Assembly: GCF_000788395.1 (NCBI RefSeq)
Contig: NZ_CP009888.1
Location: 2,810,001 to 2,874,000, forward strand
DNA from: Pseudoalteromonas piratica
Lineage (GTDB): Bacteria > Pseudomonadota > Gammaproteobacteria > Enterobacterales > Alteromonadaceae
DNA length: 64,000 bases
Direction of reading: 5' to 3'
A program made the position numbers and the translations under genes. Shown piece by piece: positions 9,995 to 17,796 of this stretch (the first letter of the stretch is position 1; each line of letters starts with the position of its first letter). The notes beneath the pieces were generated by a model, which saw only the letters and a program-made list of their open reading frames with translations, was not told where the DNA came from and did not search any database.

Positions 9995-10010
9995 TATACT
10001 GTATACAATA
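9995..10010. promoter_or_regulatory. GTATAC palindrome upstream of the collagenase gene
   Basis: ATACTGTATACAATAT is a 16-bp near-perfect palindrome about 100 bases before the collagenase start codon. The same core with T/A flanks occurs twice before the TonB receptor gene. Size and symmetry fit a dimeric repressor of the GntR type, but no regulator gene is adjacent. Apart from this site, 9898-10270 is AT-rich and shows no gene. Confidence 0.5.
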
Positions 10011-10270
10011 TATTAACTTTTGTTTTAAATATAGGGGCAAACTAACACTTTATTTACTAGTTGTTTATTTTCAATTACTTAAAAGTTGAAAATGATAAAA
10101 TGGTATGAGTTTATTAAGCTTTTAAAAACCTTGTGTGGTTAAAATTTGACCGCACAAAATAGCTATTGCACTAAAAACAACAATAAATGATACATTCATT
10201 GCCCTAGCGCAAAGCGAGATATGAGATACAGGCTAAACTATTAAAATAATAACCCTAAAAGTTGAAAACC

Positions 10271-10690
10271 ATGACAAAAACAATTGCCGATTTAATGACG
10301 CGAAATGTACTTTCAATAGACCTTGATAACTCCATGCTAGACCTTCATCAGATGATGAAAGATCATAATGTTCGACACATTCCGGTGCTCGAAAATGGCT
10401 GCTTTTATGGCATGGTTACACAAAAAAGTGTTCTAGCTAAAACTATGTATTTACTAGACAAATACGGTGTAAATGCGTTACAAAGAAGGGAAAAACAAGT
10501 GCCCGTTTCTGAATTGGTTGATAAAGACGTAGTGTTTGCTAACCAAACGATGCCTTTAACAGACGCCGCACGTTTTTTCTTAAACAATCGTCACGGATGT
10601 TTGCCAATTGTCGATGACGAGAATCAATTACTTGGCATTGTTACATCGTCAGACTTTGTTAGGCTATCCTTAACATTATTAGAAGGTTAA
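10271..10690 (+). CDS. Stand-alone CBS-domain pair protein
   Basis: This is a 139-residue protein made of two CBS motifs (about 8-65 and 80-138), with the typical ADLMTRNVLSID and VDKDVVFANQT starts and the HGCLPIVDDENQLLGIVTSSDF end. CBS pairs bind adenosine nucleotides such as AMP or SAM and usually act as regulatory modules. A TTG three codons upstream could also start the frame; the ATG is preferred, though neither has a clear ribosome binding site. No partner domain is fused, so the target cannot be named. It is divergent from the collagenase gene and 27 bases before a small secreted protein on the same strand. Confidence 0.85.
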   Translation: MTKTIADLMTRNVLSIDLDNSMLDLHQMMKDHNVRHIPVLENGCFYGMVTQKSVLAKTMYLLDKYGVNALQRREKQVPVSELVDKDVVFANQTMPLTDAARFFLNNRHGCLPIVDDENQLLGIVTSSDFVRLSLTLLEG

Positions 10691-10717
10691 CCCTAAAGGG
10701 TGATCAGGAGTGATTAA

Positions 10718-11047
10718 ATGAAGCAGTTATGTTGCAGTGTTGTATTTAGCGTTCTAATCAGCTTAAGCTATATGGCGCACGCCAATATTGATGATGTTCC
10801 ACTTCCTAATGACTTTCAAGTGCGTATGGCCCTTGAAGATGATTACCCGATGATCATCAATGGTTTTGTTAAGCAAGATTTAGAATCCGTCATGCAATTT
10901 TATCGTGAACAACTCGGCGAACCAAACACCGTTACTGAAGACATCGGTCGTTATACTTATTTCTACACAGTATCAGGCAAGCGAGTAAAGATAGGGTTTT
11001 ACCAGCAAGAAAGCTGGTGTGAGCTGAGTATTATGATGACGGAATAA
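10718..11047 (+). CDS. Small secreted hypothetical protein
   Basis: This is a 109-residue protein with a strong ribosome binding site (AGGAG, 7 bases before ATG) and a signal peptide ending near AHA-NID. The mature part of about 87 residues contains DLESVMQFYREQLGEP and a following YTYFYTVSGKRVKIGFY stretch, an alpha/beta pattern seen in small periplasmic proteins that have no assigned role. I do not recognise the family. It follows the CBS gene closely and may be cotranscribed with it. Confidence 0.75.
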   Translation: MKQLCCSVVFSVLISLSYMAHANIDDVPLPNDFQVRMALEDDYPMIINGFVKQDLESVMQFYREQLGEPNTVTEDIGRYTYFYTVSGKRVKIGFYQQESWCELSIMMTE

Positions 11048-11057
11048 CACCGTCATC
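11035..11057. terminator. Inverted repeat spanning the stop codon of the small secreted protein
   Basis: GATGACGG and CCGTCATC form a perfect 8-bp stem with a 7-nt loop that contains the TAA stop at 11045-11047. It may act as a compact terminator for the CBS operon or for convergent motY; the trailing T-run is short. Confidence 0.4.
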
Positions 11058-11096
11058 CTTTAGATCATACAGCCATAATGAAGTGACCTGTAATTT

Positions 11097-11978
11097 TTAA
11101 ACCTTTTCTATCTGAATCACTACGCGACGGTTCTTACCGCGACCGATAATTGTATTATTAGTCGCTACATGTCGTCTTTCACCAAAACCTTGCGTCATAA
11201 TTTTTTCAGCTGCAATGCCTTTTTCTGTCATGTACGCTTTAATGGCTTCAGCACGTTTTTCTGACAATTGTTGGTTTATATAACGGCCACCATAAGAATC
11301 GGTATAAGCAGTGATAACCACCGAGTCAATGGTTGGATCGTTTTCTAAATATAAGCCAATTTTTTCTAATCGTTTTTTTGAATCTCGCGTAAGTTCACTG
11401 CTGTTAGATTCATATCGCATCACAGTATACGCAATATCATCAAAGCTAAATGGCAATAACGCATCCCGACATTCTAAAAAGTTTAAATATTGATTGCGAA
11501 AATTAACCGAAGATAACTCAACTTTAATTTTGTCTTGGTTGTTATGCCAGTCTTGGTAATAAAACGTTGGCACATTGCCTTTTTCAAGTTCAGTTAACAA
11601 TAACCACGATGCTTTAGAGTCGAGTTCAGTATCAAATTGCTTAAGCAAATTAGCATCAAATAAACTGCGCGCTCGATTACCTGCTTTCCAAATTGGCGGT
11701 ACCGATAACACATCAGCAATATCATAACCTTCAGGCTTTATTAGCATATCAAGAGTAAAATGAAGCTGTTTATCTTTACTTGCTGCAGATTGAAATCGAG
11801 CTTTACCAAAACGTGGAATATCGTGCTCAAGCTGACAATTCAAACGTGAGCTTTCTGGCGTATTCCACTTCGCATTACTTTCAACTGCACCATAACTGCG
11901 AAGCGCAGCATGTGAAGAAAAAACAGCACTCAAAGAAAGACCAACACATAAGTACTGAACTACTTTATTTAATTGCAC
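11097..11978 (-). CDS. motY: Sodium-driven flagellar motor T-ring protein MotY
   Basis: MotY forms, with MotX, the periplasmic T-ring that couples the PomA/PomB sodium stator to the polar flagellar rotor. The 293-residue length equals that of Vibrio MotY. A signal peptide (to about SSHA) is followed by a MotY-specific N-terminal domain (YGAVESNAKWNTPESSRLNCQLEHDIPRFG) and a C-terminal OmpA-like peptidoglycan-binding domain (YTDSYGGRYINQQLSEKRAEAIKAYM to GRGKNRRVVIQI). Translation begins at GTG with AGGAG seven bases upstream. It is divergent from rnt, a conserved arrangement in Shewanella and Vibrio relatives. Confidence 0.93.
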   Translation of the reverse strand: MQLNKVVQYLCVGLSLSAVFSSHAALRSYGAVESNAKWNTPESSRLNCQLEHDIPRFGKARFQSAASKDKQLHFTLDMLIKPEGYDIADVLSVPPIWKAGNRARSLFDANLLKQFDTELDSKASWLLLTELEKGNVPTFYYQDWHNNQDKIKVELSSVNFRNQYLNFLECRDALLPFSFDDIAYTVMRYESNSSELTRDSKKRLEKIGLYLENDPTIDSVVITAYTDSYGGRYINQQLSEKRAEAIKAYMTEKGIAAEKIMTQGFGERRHVATNNTIIGRGKNRRVVIQIEKV

Positions 11979-12159
11979 TTAGGTCTCCTAAATTCGATAA
12001 ACGTAAGGTTAAACGTAACAACTGCTGCAACTTGCAACAAACAATAAAGTTAAGCAAAAAATATACCTAAATAAGCTACCTGTGCATAAAATTTTACTGG
12101 TCAGTATCCACCTAATTTTGCCATAATACGCGGCCTTATTAAGCACTGAAAGTAAGTAT

Positions 12160-12813
12160 ATGTCTCAAGCTGAAGCACCAACCACGTTATTTGCCAAGCG
12201 TTTTCGCGGTTTCTTTCCTGTAGTTATCGACGTCGAGACAGCAGGCTTTAATAATAAAACCGATGCATTATTAGAAATTGCAGTTAGTCTTTTAAAAATG
12301 GACGATTCAGGCGAACTCAGTATCGACAAAACACTTCACTTTCACGTTGAACCATTTGAAGGTGCCAACATTGAGCAATCAGCCATCGAGTTTAATGGCA
12401 TCGACCCCTTTTCCCCTCTGCGAGGCGCGGTAAAAGAAGTCGAAGCGATAAAAGAAATCTGTAAAGCTGTTCGCAAAGCACAAAAAGCAGCAGGATGTCA
12501 GCGCAGCGTGGTAGTCGCTCATAACGCTGCATTTGATCATGGCTTTTTAAATGCAGCCATTGAACGCAATAACATCAAGCGCACACCATTTCACCCTTTC
12601 GTAAGTTTTGATACAACGACGCTTGCAGGTCTTGCCGTTGGACAAACCGTTCTGGCAAAAGCTTGCCGTGCCGCCGGCATCGACTTCGATAACAGCCAAG
12701 CACATAGCGCACTTTACGATACCGAGCGCACTGCCGAACTTTACTGCTATATTGTGAATAAATGGCAAGCCTTAGGCGGCTGGCCAATGCCAGAAATTGA
12801 AGGAAACGATTAA
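12160..12813 (+). CDS. rnt: Ribonuclease T
   Basis: RNase T is a DEDD-family 3'-5' exoribonuclease that trims tRNA, 5S and 23S rRNA ends and turns over the CCA end of tRNA. The 217-residue protein has the three exonuclease motifs: [12 protein letters not shown] (ExoI, DxE), [12 protein letters not shown] (ExoII), and [14 protein letters not shown] (ExoIII, HxxxxD). It stands alone between motY (divergent) and a terminator. The AAGTAAGT before the ATG is a weak ribosome binding site. Confidence 0.95.
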   Translation: MSQAEAPTTLFAKRFRGFFPVVIDVETAGFNNKTDALLEIAVSLLKMDDSGELSIDKTLHFHVEPFEGANIEQSAIEFNGIDPFSPLRGAVKEVEAIKEICKAVRKAQKAAGCQRSVVVAHNAAFDHGFLNAAIERNNIKRTPFHPFVSFDTTTLAGLAVGQTVLAKACRAAGIDFDNSQAHSALYDTERTAELYCYIVNKWQALGGWPMPEIEGND

Positions 12814-12835
12814 AAACTCAGCATATAGCCACCTA

Positions 12836-12857
12836 AAAACCACTTAATTGTGGTTTT
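12836..12857 (+). terminator. Terminator of rnt
   Basis: An 8-bp stem (AAAACCAC / GTGGTTTT) with a 6-nt loop continues into TT-CTTGTTT, 23 bases after the rnt stop. Confidence 0.75.
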
Positions 12858-12927
12858 TTCTTGTTTAACGTAAAAACTAAGCGTTATAATCCTCGCAACT
12901 GAGTATGATTCAGATGAAACAAATTCA

Positions 12928-13283
12928 GGGGCTGATTAGGATTCGACGGGATTCATGAAGCCTAAGGTGCATGTCGAGGTGCGGCTGGCCTCGTAAAAAA
13001 GCCGTATTTAAAGTAATCGCAAACGACGATTCTTACGCTCTAGCGGCTTAATTCCCGCTAGCACTTCACTCAAGTATGCTTGTGGACTGAGATTCGAAGT
13101 GTCACCCTACACAAGATCGCTACGGAAACCCTGGCCGGGGTTGAAGGGCTAAATTGAAGCGGCCTCGCCTTTACTTATCGTGTTCGTCCGAGATTTAAAG
13201 GTTAACCAAAAGACGATACTAAACATGTAGGACCGAAGGTCGACGCTTTTCGGACGGGGGTTCAAATCCCCCCAGCTCCACCA
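12928..13283 (+). ncRNA. ssrA: Transfer-messenger RNA (tmRNA)
   Basis: tmRNA rescues ribosomes stalled on broken mRNA and tags the nascent peptide for proteolysis. The 5' end GGGGCTGATTAGGATTCGAC and the 3' end GGTTCAAATCC...CAGCTCCACCA form the alanine tRNA-like domain, with the acceptor stem GGGGCUG pairing to CAGCUCC. The mRNA-like part contains the resume codon GCA. The length of 356 nt and encoded CCA are typical of gammaproteobacteria. The 3' end of ssrA is a common integration site for genomic islands, and an accessory stretch follows. Confidence 0.96.
13019..13051 (+). other. tmRNA proteolysis tag reading frame
   Basis: The frame GCA AAC GAC GAT TCT TAC GCT CTA GCG GCT TAA encodes ANDDSYALAA. 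With the alanine delivered by tmRNA itself the added tag would be AANDDSYALAA. The YALAA end is the ClpXP/ClpAP recognition sequence; Ser replaces the Asn found in the E. coli tag. Confidence 0.9.
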
Positions 13284-13291
13284 AATATAAA

Positions 13292-13318
13292 AAGCCTGTG
13301 CATTGCACGGGCTTTTTT
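13292..13318 (+). terminator. Terminator of ssrA
   Basis: AAGCCTGTGCA and TGCACGGGCTT form an 11-bp stem with one G-U pair, followed by TTTTTGTTTTT, nine bases after the tmRNA CCA end. The following 240 bases up to the next gene show nothing recognisable. Confidence 0.9.
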
Positions 13319-13558
13319 GTTTTTATGCCTTTTTAAATACCAATCTAATTTCCTTAATATATTTCCAATATCATTTGGCTTTAACGATGCTAAGTAAATG
13401 TTATTACGCCCATACACAAACTAGCAATATATAAAGTTTGATTATGATTTATTTGTATAACAAACACTTTTGCAGCCATTTATCTCTGTGGTAGCATTTT
13501 TGTTCCCATAATAAAAACTTAATTATTTACTGTTCAAAGCAAGAAAAAGGATATTTGT

Positions 13559-14725
13559 ATGCCGATAGATAGCGAAGCGGCACCACTTGCCGGCCACCCT
13601 TTGATAGGAATTGAAGTTGAAGGCGTTGGTAGTGTTTCATCTCGATGGAACAATGAAGATATTATTCAAGCTGCCAATTTTCATGATGTATTTAAGCGTA
13701 CACCCTTGGTACGTTCGCGAAGTTTTGCAAACTTCAGAGGTGTATATATTACACCTGAAGATTCTGATAATTTTGGCAAATCAAGTCCCGCTGAACTTGT
13801 TTCTAAACCTCACCGTATTGATGATTTGAACTTACTGCGATTACGCAACTCAGTGTGGAAAGCATTGGGACCTCGAGGGGTTAGAACAGGACAAAACACC
13901 TTTAATTATGGGGGTAACCGCACCACAGAAAATCGCTGGGGAAAATTTCGTCCTAGCAGTATTGGTGGAAGTCTGCAAACCACAGTGGGGATTGGTGTGC
14001 ACCGTTTGCTAAGTAACAATGCCAATCGCCGAGAGAATTGCATTAAGATGCTAGTGGGCGACAGAAGAAAACAGAGAATTGTTATTGCTCTTGCTGAGGC
14101 CGCAGTTACTGCCCAACAGGAATTGTTCGCAGCAGGCGCTGCACTTTGGCACCACCGCAATATTCCTCAAATACAAATTGAAGGTTTGCGTTTATCACTG
14201 TTTCTAGCATTCATAAATGTTGCGCTCACTCAATCAAACCGATTAGGTGGCGGCGGAAGTGGCTGGGCAAAAGATGCTTTGGGTGCAAACTTCAAGGGCT
14301 TTTCTTCTTTTATCGGCACAGGCACAAATAACAGCAATGGTATTTTAAAATTAGGTGCTCGAGCAATGACTTACAACGACTCTGATTTGCTCGCTAGAAT
14401 CAGAGCCGTAAGGGGAAACGGCACAATCACACAAGCAATTAACGATCATGTTAATGACACAAACAATCAATTGTTATCATTAATTGGTCAAAGAGGCTTG
14501 TCAATTCAAACAGCTGTCGAACAATGGAATGCAATTGCGAATATTACGCATAACGGGCATCTTTATACCGTTGTTGAATGTCGTGAAAAAACATCAAAAG
14601 TAAATATTAATATGTGTACCTTTCTTAATGCCGAGAAGAAAGATGTTTCGGAAACAAGTCGCTCTGGATTAAGCCACGCAAGAACATTCAGAACGTCTAT
14701 TCGTAATCACTTAGGTCACCCTTAA
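13559..14725 (+). CDS. Unrecognised 388-residue protein; possible amidoligase-like fold
   Basis: I do not recognise this protein. It has a good ribosome binding site (AAGGA), no signal peptide, and no clear membrane segment apart from a hydrophobic helix near 215-228. Several spaced motifs recall the glutamine-synthetase/GCS-like amidoligases: GIEVEG (Glu19, Glu21), AELVSKP (78-84), SLQTTVGIGVH (139-148) and VVECREK (338-344), in the order expected of the first strand, the E(L/I)VSxP strand, the Q/H-rich strand and the late xExR strand. A glycine-rich GGGGSGWAKDALGAN segment sits in between. The similarity is by eye and weak. It stands alone on the plus strand 275 bases after tmRNA, with convergent genes downstream, which fits acquired cargo. 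No immunity-like gene follows it directly. Confidence 0.7.
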   Translation: MPIDSEAAPLAGHPLIGIEVEGVGSVSSRWNNEDIIQAANFHDVFKRTPLVRSRSFANFRGVYITPEDSDNFGKSSPAELVSKPHRIDDLNLLRLRNSVWKALGPRGVRTGQNTFNYGGNRTTENRWGKFRPSSIGGSLQTTVGIGVHRLLSNNANRRENCIKMLVGDRRKQRIVIALAEAAVTAQQELFAAGAALWHHRNIPQIQIEGLRLSLFLAFINVALTQSNRLGGGGSGWAKDALGANFKGFSSFIGTGTNNSNGILKLGARAMTYNDSDLLARIRAVRGNGTITQAINDHVNDTNNQLLSLIGQRGLSIQTAVEQWNAIANITHNGHLYTVVECREKTSKVNINMCTFLNAEKKDVSETSRSGLSHARTFRTSIRNHLGHP

Positions 14726-14819
14726 ATACTAAGTTGTGGTTTATCTGGTACGCACAATAGATAAACCGCTCCTCCCCTTTCAATATGCCTAGTTAACACG
14801 TTAGCCCGTTTAGTCTCAA

Positions 14820-15020
14820 CTAATCAGGTTCGAGTTTTTCTTTTTTTTCATCCGCTAACCTTGGTTTAAAATTCCCGCCGCAATTAGGGCATACGTTTAA
14901 AAGTACCTTTTCAACACATGTTTTACAAAACGTGCACTCATAACTGCAGATCATTGCATCGGTTGATGTTGGCAAAAGCGCTTTGTTACAACACTCGCAG
15001 TTTGGTTTAAGTTTTAACAT
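14820..15020 (-). CDS. DUF1272 zinc-ribbon protein
   Basis: This 66-residue protein carries paired cysteines (CECC, CSYECTFCKTC, CPNCGG) that match the DUF1272 family, a small probable zinc-binding protein of unknown role. Its ATG overlaps the stop of the upstream peptidase gene (TAATG), so it is probably translated by coupling as the last gene of a three-gene minus-strand operon. Confidence 0.85.
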   Translation of the reverse strand: MLKLKPNCECCNKALLPTSTDAMICSYECTFCKTCVEKVLLNVCPNCGGNFKPRLADEKKEKLEPD

Positions 15021-16267
15021 TATTGCCCCTTATGTTGATTAATTAACTTAAGCACTTCGAGCAACACAGTGTCTTTACCGTTTTGATAGTCTTGCCAAGT
15101 TGGTGTTATTTGAATATCGGGATAGATAGCATCTGTTGGCTCTTTTAGAAAAGCATAATAGCGCTTTGATAAACTCAGCTTTCGTTTTGAGTTAGGTAAA
15201 GTGAAACGGTAACTTTCTGCATAATGATTGGGGTCGCCCCCAGTTGGCACACCAACAATTTTTGCATTTAAAATCTGCTGATATTGCACCGTATTACTCA
15301 TGGCAGCTGAAAATGTTTGACCATCGGTTAGTACATAAACCCCGTGTTGCCAATCAAATTGGTCAAGGGGTAATAAGCACGATGAAAATGCCAGGCCCGT
15401 ATAAAAATTACCACCGCCATTACCTCTAAAATCAATCACTAAATACCGCGATTGTGCACTTTTAAGCTCTGTTTGTAATGCCTTGCAATTACCAACAACT
15501 TGTTCAAATTTTGGATATGAATTAAACGCAAAATAGGCGATGTTCTTTTTGTTAAAATAACTTAATCTAATGCCTGGCATCGCAATATCGGTATTTCTTA
15601 ACTTTGGTATTGTTTGCGGATACACTGAACTTAATTTGCCAAACTCCCCCATTGAAACAGGTAGAATTTCTTTTTCAATCACTTTGCCTTTATGCCAAAA
15701 CTCAAATTTAGCTGGCTCATCCTCATTTACAATATTTAATCCCAGCAACAACTTGTGTAGTGTTAGGTAATATTCAAAACTCGTTTTTGCACTAAATTGG
15801 TTATCTACACCGGGTAACAGCGGTGAAACAATCTTAAATAGCTCACTTACACTTTTACCATTTATGGTTTTTAACTCTGTGCCTCGAAGCGAACGATAAG
15901 CGTTTGTTGTATCTACTACACGTAAAGTATTGTCAAAAAATTTATAGCGAAGCGGAAAATGCTGATGCGGCCCAGACATCATAAAGTAGTTACTATGACC
16001 GTCCCCCAAAGCACCGGTTATTGCCATAAGGCGTGTTTCTACTTCGACTTCACTGAGTATTGCTAAATCATTTTTTAAATCGTTAATATATTGATCAAAT
16101 TCAACTTCTGACAAGGTATGAAATGGATTGATATGCTTTGTTTTAACTTCATTTTGATAAAAGTCGATATCTTCTAACCACAGTTTCTGCTGCTTTTCTG
16201 TTAAATTGGCTGCGTTTAAATTAAACGATGCAACAACCAGCATGGCTAAAATCAGTTGTACTCTCAT
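15020..16267 (-). CDS. Exported S41-family peptidase-like protein
   Basis: This 415-residue protein has a signal peptide (to about LNA-ANLT) and an S41 (C-terminal processing peptidase/tricorn) core in its second half. VIDFRGNGGGNFYTG is the strand and oxyanion region, and VLTDGQTFSAAMSNTVQ holds the candidate nucleophile serine. PTGGDPNHYAE follows where S41 proteins often carry GxxTxG. The N-terminal half includes GALGDGHSNYF, also typical of S41 relatives. No PDZ domain is obvious. The start overlaps the AraC-type gene by ATGA and its end overlaps DUF1272, a tightly coupled operon. Substrate is unknown; proteolytic activity is inferred. Confidence 0.8.
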   Translation of the reverse strand: MRVQLILAMLVVASFNLNAANLTEKQQKLWLEDIDFYQNEVKTKHINPFHTLSEVEFDQYINDLKNDLAILSEVEVETRLMAITGALGDGHSNYFMMSGPHQHFPLRYKFFDNTLRVVDTTNAYRSLRGTELKTINGKSVSELFKIVSPLLPGVDNQFSAKTSFEYYLTLHKLLLGLNIVNEDEPAKFEFWHKGKVIEKEILPVSMGEFGKLSSVYPQTIPKLRNTDIAMPGIRLSYFNKKNIAYFAFNSYPKFEQVVGNCKALQTELKSAQSRYLVIDFRGNGGGNFYTGLAFSSCLLPLDQFDWQHGVYVLTDGQTFSAAMSNTVQYQQILNAKIVGVPTGGDPNHYAESYRFTLPNSKRKLSLSKRYYAFLKEPTDAIYPDIQITPTWQDYQNGKDTVLLEVLKLINQHKGQ

Positions 16268-17274
16268 TCTCCCTCTCCTTGCTGCACTGTGTCTTGAGCA
16301 AAGGTGTTATTGCTAATTAACGCAGAATGGCGTGTGCCATTTGAATAATGGGAAGGTGACACACCAAACTGTTTGGTAAAGGCGCGGCGAAAACTATCGT
16401 AATTATTAAACCCCAGCTTGATAGAAATAAGTTGTAAATTGCTGTTTTCTTGAGATAACAAGTCCCGTGCGTGGTTGAGTTTTAACATACGGAAATAATG
16501 ACTCGGCGTGCAATTAAGGTGCAACTTAAACAGTCGCGTAAGCTGCCTTTCGCTTAAACTGCAATACTCTGCCATGCGCGAAACTGAAATTGCATTATTG
16601 AGCTGTGTTGCTAGCCAGTCAATAAGTGGCGAAAGCTTTAAACTGTCGCCCGATTGCAGTGCAAGCACATCAGAATATTGCTGCTGTGACCCTGCACGCT
16701 GTAAATATACCACCAAATCTTTCGCGACTTTTGCCGCCATGCTGTTGCCGTAATCTTCACGAATAATCGCAAGGGCAAGATCCACACCCGATAGCACGCC
16801 AGCTGATGACCAAATAGTGTGGTCGCGAATAAAGAGTGGCTCTGGTGTAACAATTTTATTGGGATGTTGCTTGGCTAAACTAGCTGCATGACGCCAATGG
16901 GTTGTAAGCGTTAACGCTTTATCTTGAAAAAGTTGGGCCAAAATAAAAGCACCGGTGCAAATGCTAAATACGCGCTTTGCTTTTAACGCTATTTTTTTAA
17001 GCGCTACAAATTCAATTTGACTAAGCGCCAGTGTGCGCATGCCTGTGCCTCCACAAATAATCAAATCGTGCAGTTCAAAGTCATCTTCTAGCGTAAAATC
17101 AACGCTCACTTTTTGATTATATGCAGTGTGTACGTCCTCACCATTTATGCCTAATAACTTGCAATCGTAAGCACCGCGTTTAAAACTATTGGTTTCCATA
17201 AAGGCTTCAAGCGGGCCAAATAAGTCGAGCGCCTGAAATCCATTTGCAATAAAGTAAACTTGTTTAATCGTCAT
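16264..17274 (-). CDS. GlxA-like AraC-family regulator with DJ-1/PfpI domain
   Basis: The 336-residue protein has an N-terminal DJ-1/PfpI (class I glutamine amidotransferase-like) sensor domain (about 3-185; LIICGGTGMRTL, FSICTGAFILAQLF). A C-terminal AraC/XylS DNA-binding domain with two helix-turn-helix motifs follows (about 230-320; NYDSFRRAFTKQFGVSPSHYS). In this group the DJ-1 domain is a ligand sensor, not an enzyme. It is the first gene of the operon with the S41-like peptidase and DUF1272 and probably controls it. Start at ATG; the ribosome binding site is the GGAGGAACACAC just upstream. Confidence 0.88.
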   Translation of the reverse strand: MTIKQVYFIANGFQALDLFGPLEAFMETNSFKRGAYDCKLLGINGEDVHTAYNQKVSVDFTLEDDFELHDLIICGGTGMRTLALSQIEFVALKKIALKAKRVFSICTGAFILAQLFQDKALTLTTHWRHAASLAKQHPNKIVTPEPLFIRDHTIWSSAGVLSGVDLALAIIREDYGNSMAAKVAKDLVVYLQRAGSQQQYSDVLALQSGDSLKLSPLIDWLATQLNNAISVSRMAEYCSLSERQLTRLFKLHLNCTPSHYFRMLKLNHARDLLSQENSNLQLISIKLGFNNYDSFRRAFTKQFGVSPSHYSNGTRHSALISNNTFAQDTVQQGEGE

Positions 17275-17383
17275 GTGTGTTCCTCCACGCGCTCATCATA
17301 CCCCGTTAAAAATGTCATTTAATACATTAAAACGACATTATCAGACATTTGAACATTAAGTTTAGAGGCATAAAGCAAGTAAA

Positions 17384-17413
17384 AAAAAGCCCGTGGGATA
17401 CACAGGCTTTTTG
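17384..17413. terminator. Orphan bidirectional terminator-like hairpin
   Basis: AAAAAGCCCGTG, loop GGATA, CACAGGCTTTTT: a stem with one C-A mismatch, flanked by A8 on one side and T5 on the other. It lies between two divergent genes, so it does not terminate either of them. It may end a small RNA or be a relic. Confidence 0.6.
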
Positions 17414-17557
17414 TTGCTTTTAAAATTTAAGCAGAGGCTTAAAAGAAATAAATCGCGGTAATTATAATAATACCCACCTTAAAAACATGGAGTGATTTTG
17501 CTCGGCACTTAACATGTCGCTAAATTTTGAATGGTCGCAGATTTTTTAAATTACTGA

Positions 17558-17573
17558 TGTGCGCTAGTTCACG
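17558..17573. promoter_or_regulatory. CRP-like site upstream of speA
   Basis: TGTGC-GCTAGT-TCACG matches eight of the ten conserved positions of the TGTGA-N6-TCACA consensus. Either divergent gene could be the target. This is a visual match only. Confidence 0.3.
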
Positions 17574-17796
17574 CATTTAGTCGTTCCGAGTATAACCAGT
17601 CAACCGCAATTCTGGGTCACCAATTTGCCTTTGTTTATAGCCTGTAACTCGCTAAAAATAAATTATTTTAATGCGCTTTTTCACAACATAATAATTGTCG
17701 ATACGACAAAAATATTGTGTTGGACTTACCCCCTCTATTCCCTTTAAATGCGCGCACTTTTTGGTCTTATGGTCGATTTATTTTTTAAGGGTAGAA

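Larger units (their letters stand above)
17275..17796. other. Long divergent intergenic region before speA
   Basis: No protein-coding gene is convincing in these 522 bases. They hold the promoters for the AraC operon and speA, a stray terminator-like hairpin (17384-17413) and a CRP-like half-symmetric site (17558-17573). The in-frame codons upstream of speA (from 17695) belong to this leader, not to the enzyme. Confidence 0.6.

Noticed and set aside
12547..12787. Minus-strand reading frames inside rnt
   Set aside because: Antisense shadows of a clear RNase T gene; no start signals and no recognisable protein features.
13284..17274. Prophage or integrative element at ssrA
   Set aside because: No integrase, phage genes or repeated ssrA 3' end were found; only cargo-like genes are present.
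17695..17796. N-terminal extension of speA
   Set aside because: In frame, but the sequence is not arginine-decarboxylase-like, and the ATG at 17797 has TAAGG and gives the family length.
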